Shown here in pieces: positions 6,908 to 7,478 of a stretch of DNA of 7,478 nt. Positions within the stretch are counted from its first letter, which is position 1. Every line of letters begins with the position of its first letter. Position numbers and translations under genes: made by a program. The notes under the pieces are model-generated. The model searched no databases and was not told where the DNA came from. It saw nothing but the letters and a program-made list of their open reading frames with translations. The stretch is from CALGLS01 sp047626155 (GTDB lineage: Bacteria; Bacteroidota; Bacteroidia; Chitinophagales; Saprospiraceae): NCBI GenBank assembly GCA_047626155.1, contig JBLHRR010000206.1, forward strand, positions 1-7,478. Reading direction: 5' to 3'.

Positions 6908-6936
6908 AAAAAAAAGGATGCTTCACAGCATCCTTT
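6908..6936. terminator. Bidirectional intrinsic terminator between convergent genes
   Basis: A 9-bp perfect stem joins AAAGGATGC (6913-6921) and GCATCCTTT (6928-6936), with a 6-base loop TTCACA. Read on the minus strand the stem runs directly into eight T residues (complement of A6908-6915), a strong terminator for the minus-strand gene ending at 6960. Read on the plus strand the trailing T run is split (CTTTCATCAATTAATTTTTTT), so it is a weaker terminator for the GNAT gene. It lies in the 63-base gap between the two convergent genes. Confidence 0.88.
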
Positions 6937-6959
6937 CATCAATTAATTTTTTTATCTCT

Positions 6960-7478
6960 TTATTTTGACAATCCAGACACCAAGGTATATATATAATCTC
7001 CGTGAACTCCGGTAAAATATTTTGCCCATTTTTCACCTTTATCTTTACGCCCATTTTCATCGGGCAAAGCAGCTTTGGCTAACTCATCCCCTCTTTTTTG
7101 GCTTTCTTCAATATCGGCCATAGTTTCAAAATAAAAGGCTTCAATGAACTCTGTTCTATCTGAACCCCAGGCATGCACATTTGGAAAGTAGGCCTTTATA
7201 TATTCATTTTTATTAATCACATTTTCAATTTCTTCCATACGAAGTGTTTTAAATTCCTCTTGTGAACCGTCTTCAGGAAATGAAAAATGACTTTTTCGCA
7301 GATACAGTATATAATCTTTAGTTGCCTTTTCTAACATTAATTTAGCACCGGGTAAAGGCGCATATATTTCATCTGAATGTTCCACTGAATAATATGCATT
7401 TTGTTTTTTGAGGAAGGCCTTTCTAGCATTTTCATCAGGCCAGGCAGCTTTTTCAAGTTCCGCGTTTCTATCGGCTGC
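6960..7478 (-). CDS. Protein with duplicated alpha/beta-barrel-like domain; 5' end outside window
   Basis: The minus-strand frame is open to the right edge, with 31 codons before the GTG at 7385 (beginning AADRNAELEKAAWPDENARK). That GTG is therefore not the start and the gene is cut by the window. About 172 residues are visible up to the stop at 6960. The sequence contains a repeat. ELEKAAWPDENARKAFLKKQ ... YYSVEHSDEIYAPLPG at the upstream end corresponds to ELAKAALPDENGRKDKGEKW ... YFTGVHGDYIYTLVSG at the C-terminus. So the protein has two copies of a domain of about 130 residues, with the first copy mostly outside the window. The second copy, with strands around KDYILYLRKSHF and TEFIEAFYFETMADIEES, then a helix and a final strand, resembles dimeric alpha/beta-barrel (ferredoxin-like) proteins. 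That fold call is inference from the pattern. I do not recognise a specific family or function. It is convergent with the GNAT gene. Confidence 0.7.
   Translation of the reverse strand, partial: AADRNAELEKAAWPDENARKAFLKKQNAYYSVEHSDEIYAPLPGAKLMLEKATKDYILYLRKSHFSFPEDGSQEEFKTLRMEEIENVINKNEYIKAYFPNVHAWGSDRTEFIEAFYFETMADIEESQKRGDELAKAALPDENGRKDKGEKWAKYFTGVHGDYIYTLVSGLSK

Noticed and set aside
7383..7385. GTG start for the minus-strand gene
   Set aside because: Thirty-one more codons are open to the window edge and they contain the first copy of the repeated PDEN segment.

Overview
The window looks like a chromosomal segment of an AT-rich marine or environmental Bacteroidetes, most likely Flavobacteriaceae. 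The reasons are the composition, the purine-rich leaders without strong Shine-Dalgarno sites, an M56/BlaR1-type C-terminal tail of the flavobacterial kind, a DUF4407 protein, and a short 'CKSQ' lipoprotein. The taxonomic call is inference from protein style. I see no mobile element, CRISPR array, tRNA or rRNA, and no gap above 300 bases without a gene.

Layout, left to right: (1) 1-542 is the 3' end of a gene cut by the window edge, the Pro/Lys-rich tail of a probable M56 (BlaR1-like) membrane metallopeptidase, followed by an intrinsic terminator. (2) 648-1748 is a DUF4407 membrane protein with four membrane segments and a long coiled-coil loop. It is followed by a 17-bp perfect hairpin. (3) 1825-2733 encodes an aldose 1-epimerase family enzyme. 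(4) 2773-5814, 39 bases downstream, encodes a 1013-residue protein with three enzymatic domains: an APH/choline-kinase-like kinase, an M23 (LytM) zinc peptidase, and a class III PLP enzyme of the AGXT2L phospholyase type. (5) 5814-5936 is a candidate 40-codon ORF whose start overlaps the preceding stop (TGATG). (6) 5941-6402 is a lipoprotein with an NTF2/SnoaL-like (DUF4440-type) domain. (7) 6423-6896 is a GNAT acetyltransferase. (8) 6960-7478 on the minus strand is the 3' part of a gene with a duplicated alpha/beta-barrel-like domain, cut by the right edge. A bidirectional terminator sits between (7) and (8).

The most interesting item is the triple fusion. In animals, the kinase and the phospholyase are separate enzymes that act in series on amino alcohols (hydroxylysine kinase then 5-phosphohydroxylysine phospholyase; ethanolamine phosphate is cleaved by the paralogue). 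Here they are on one chain, with an apparently intact LytM peptidase between them and no export signal. A kinase to phospholyase relay follows from the families; the role of the peptidase domain is open. Genes (3) and (4) probably share a transcript. Genes (6) and (7) may form the downstream part of the same unit or a separate small operon.
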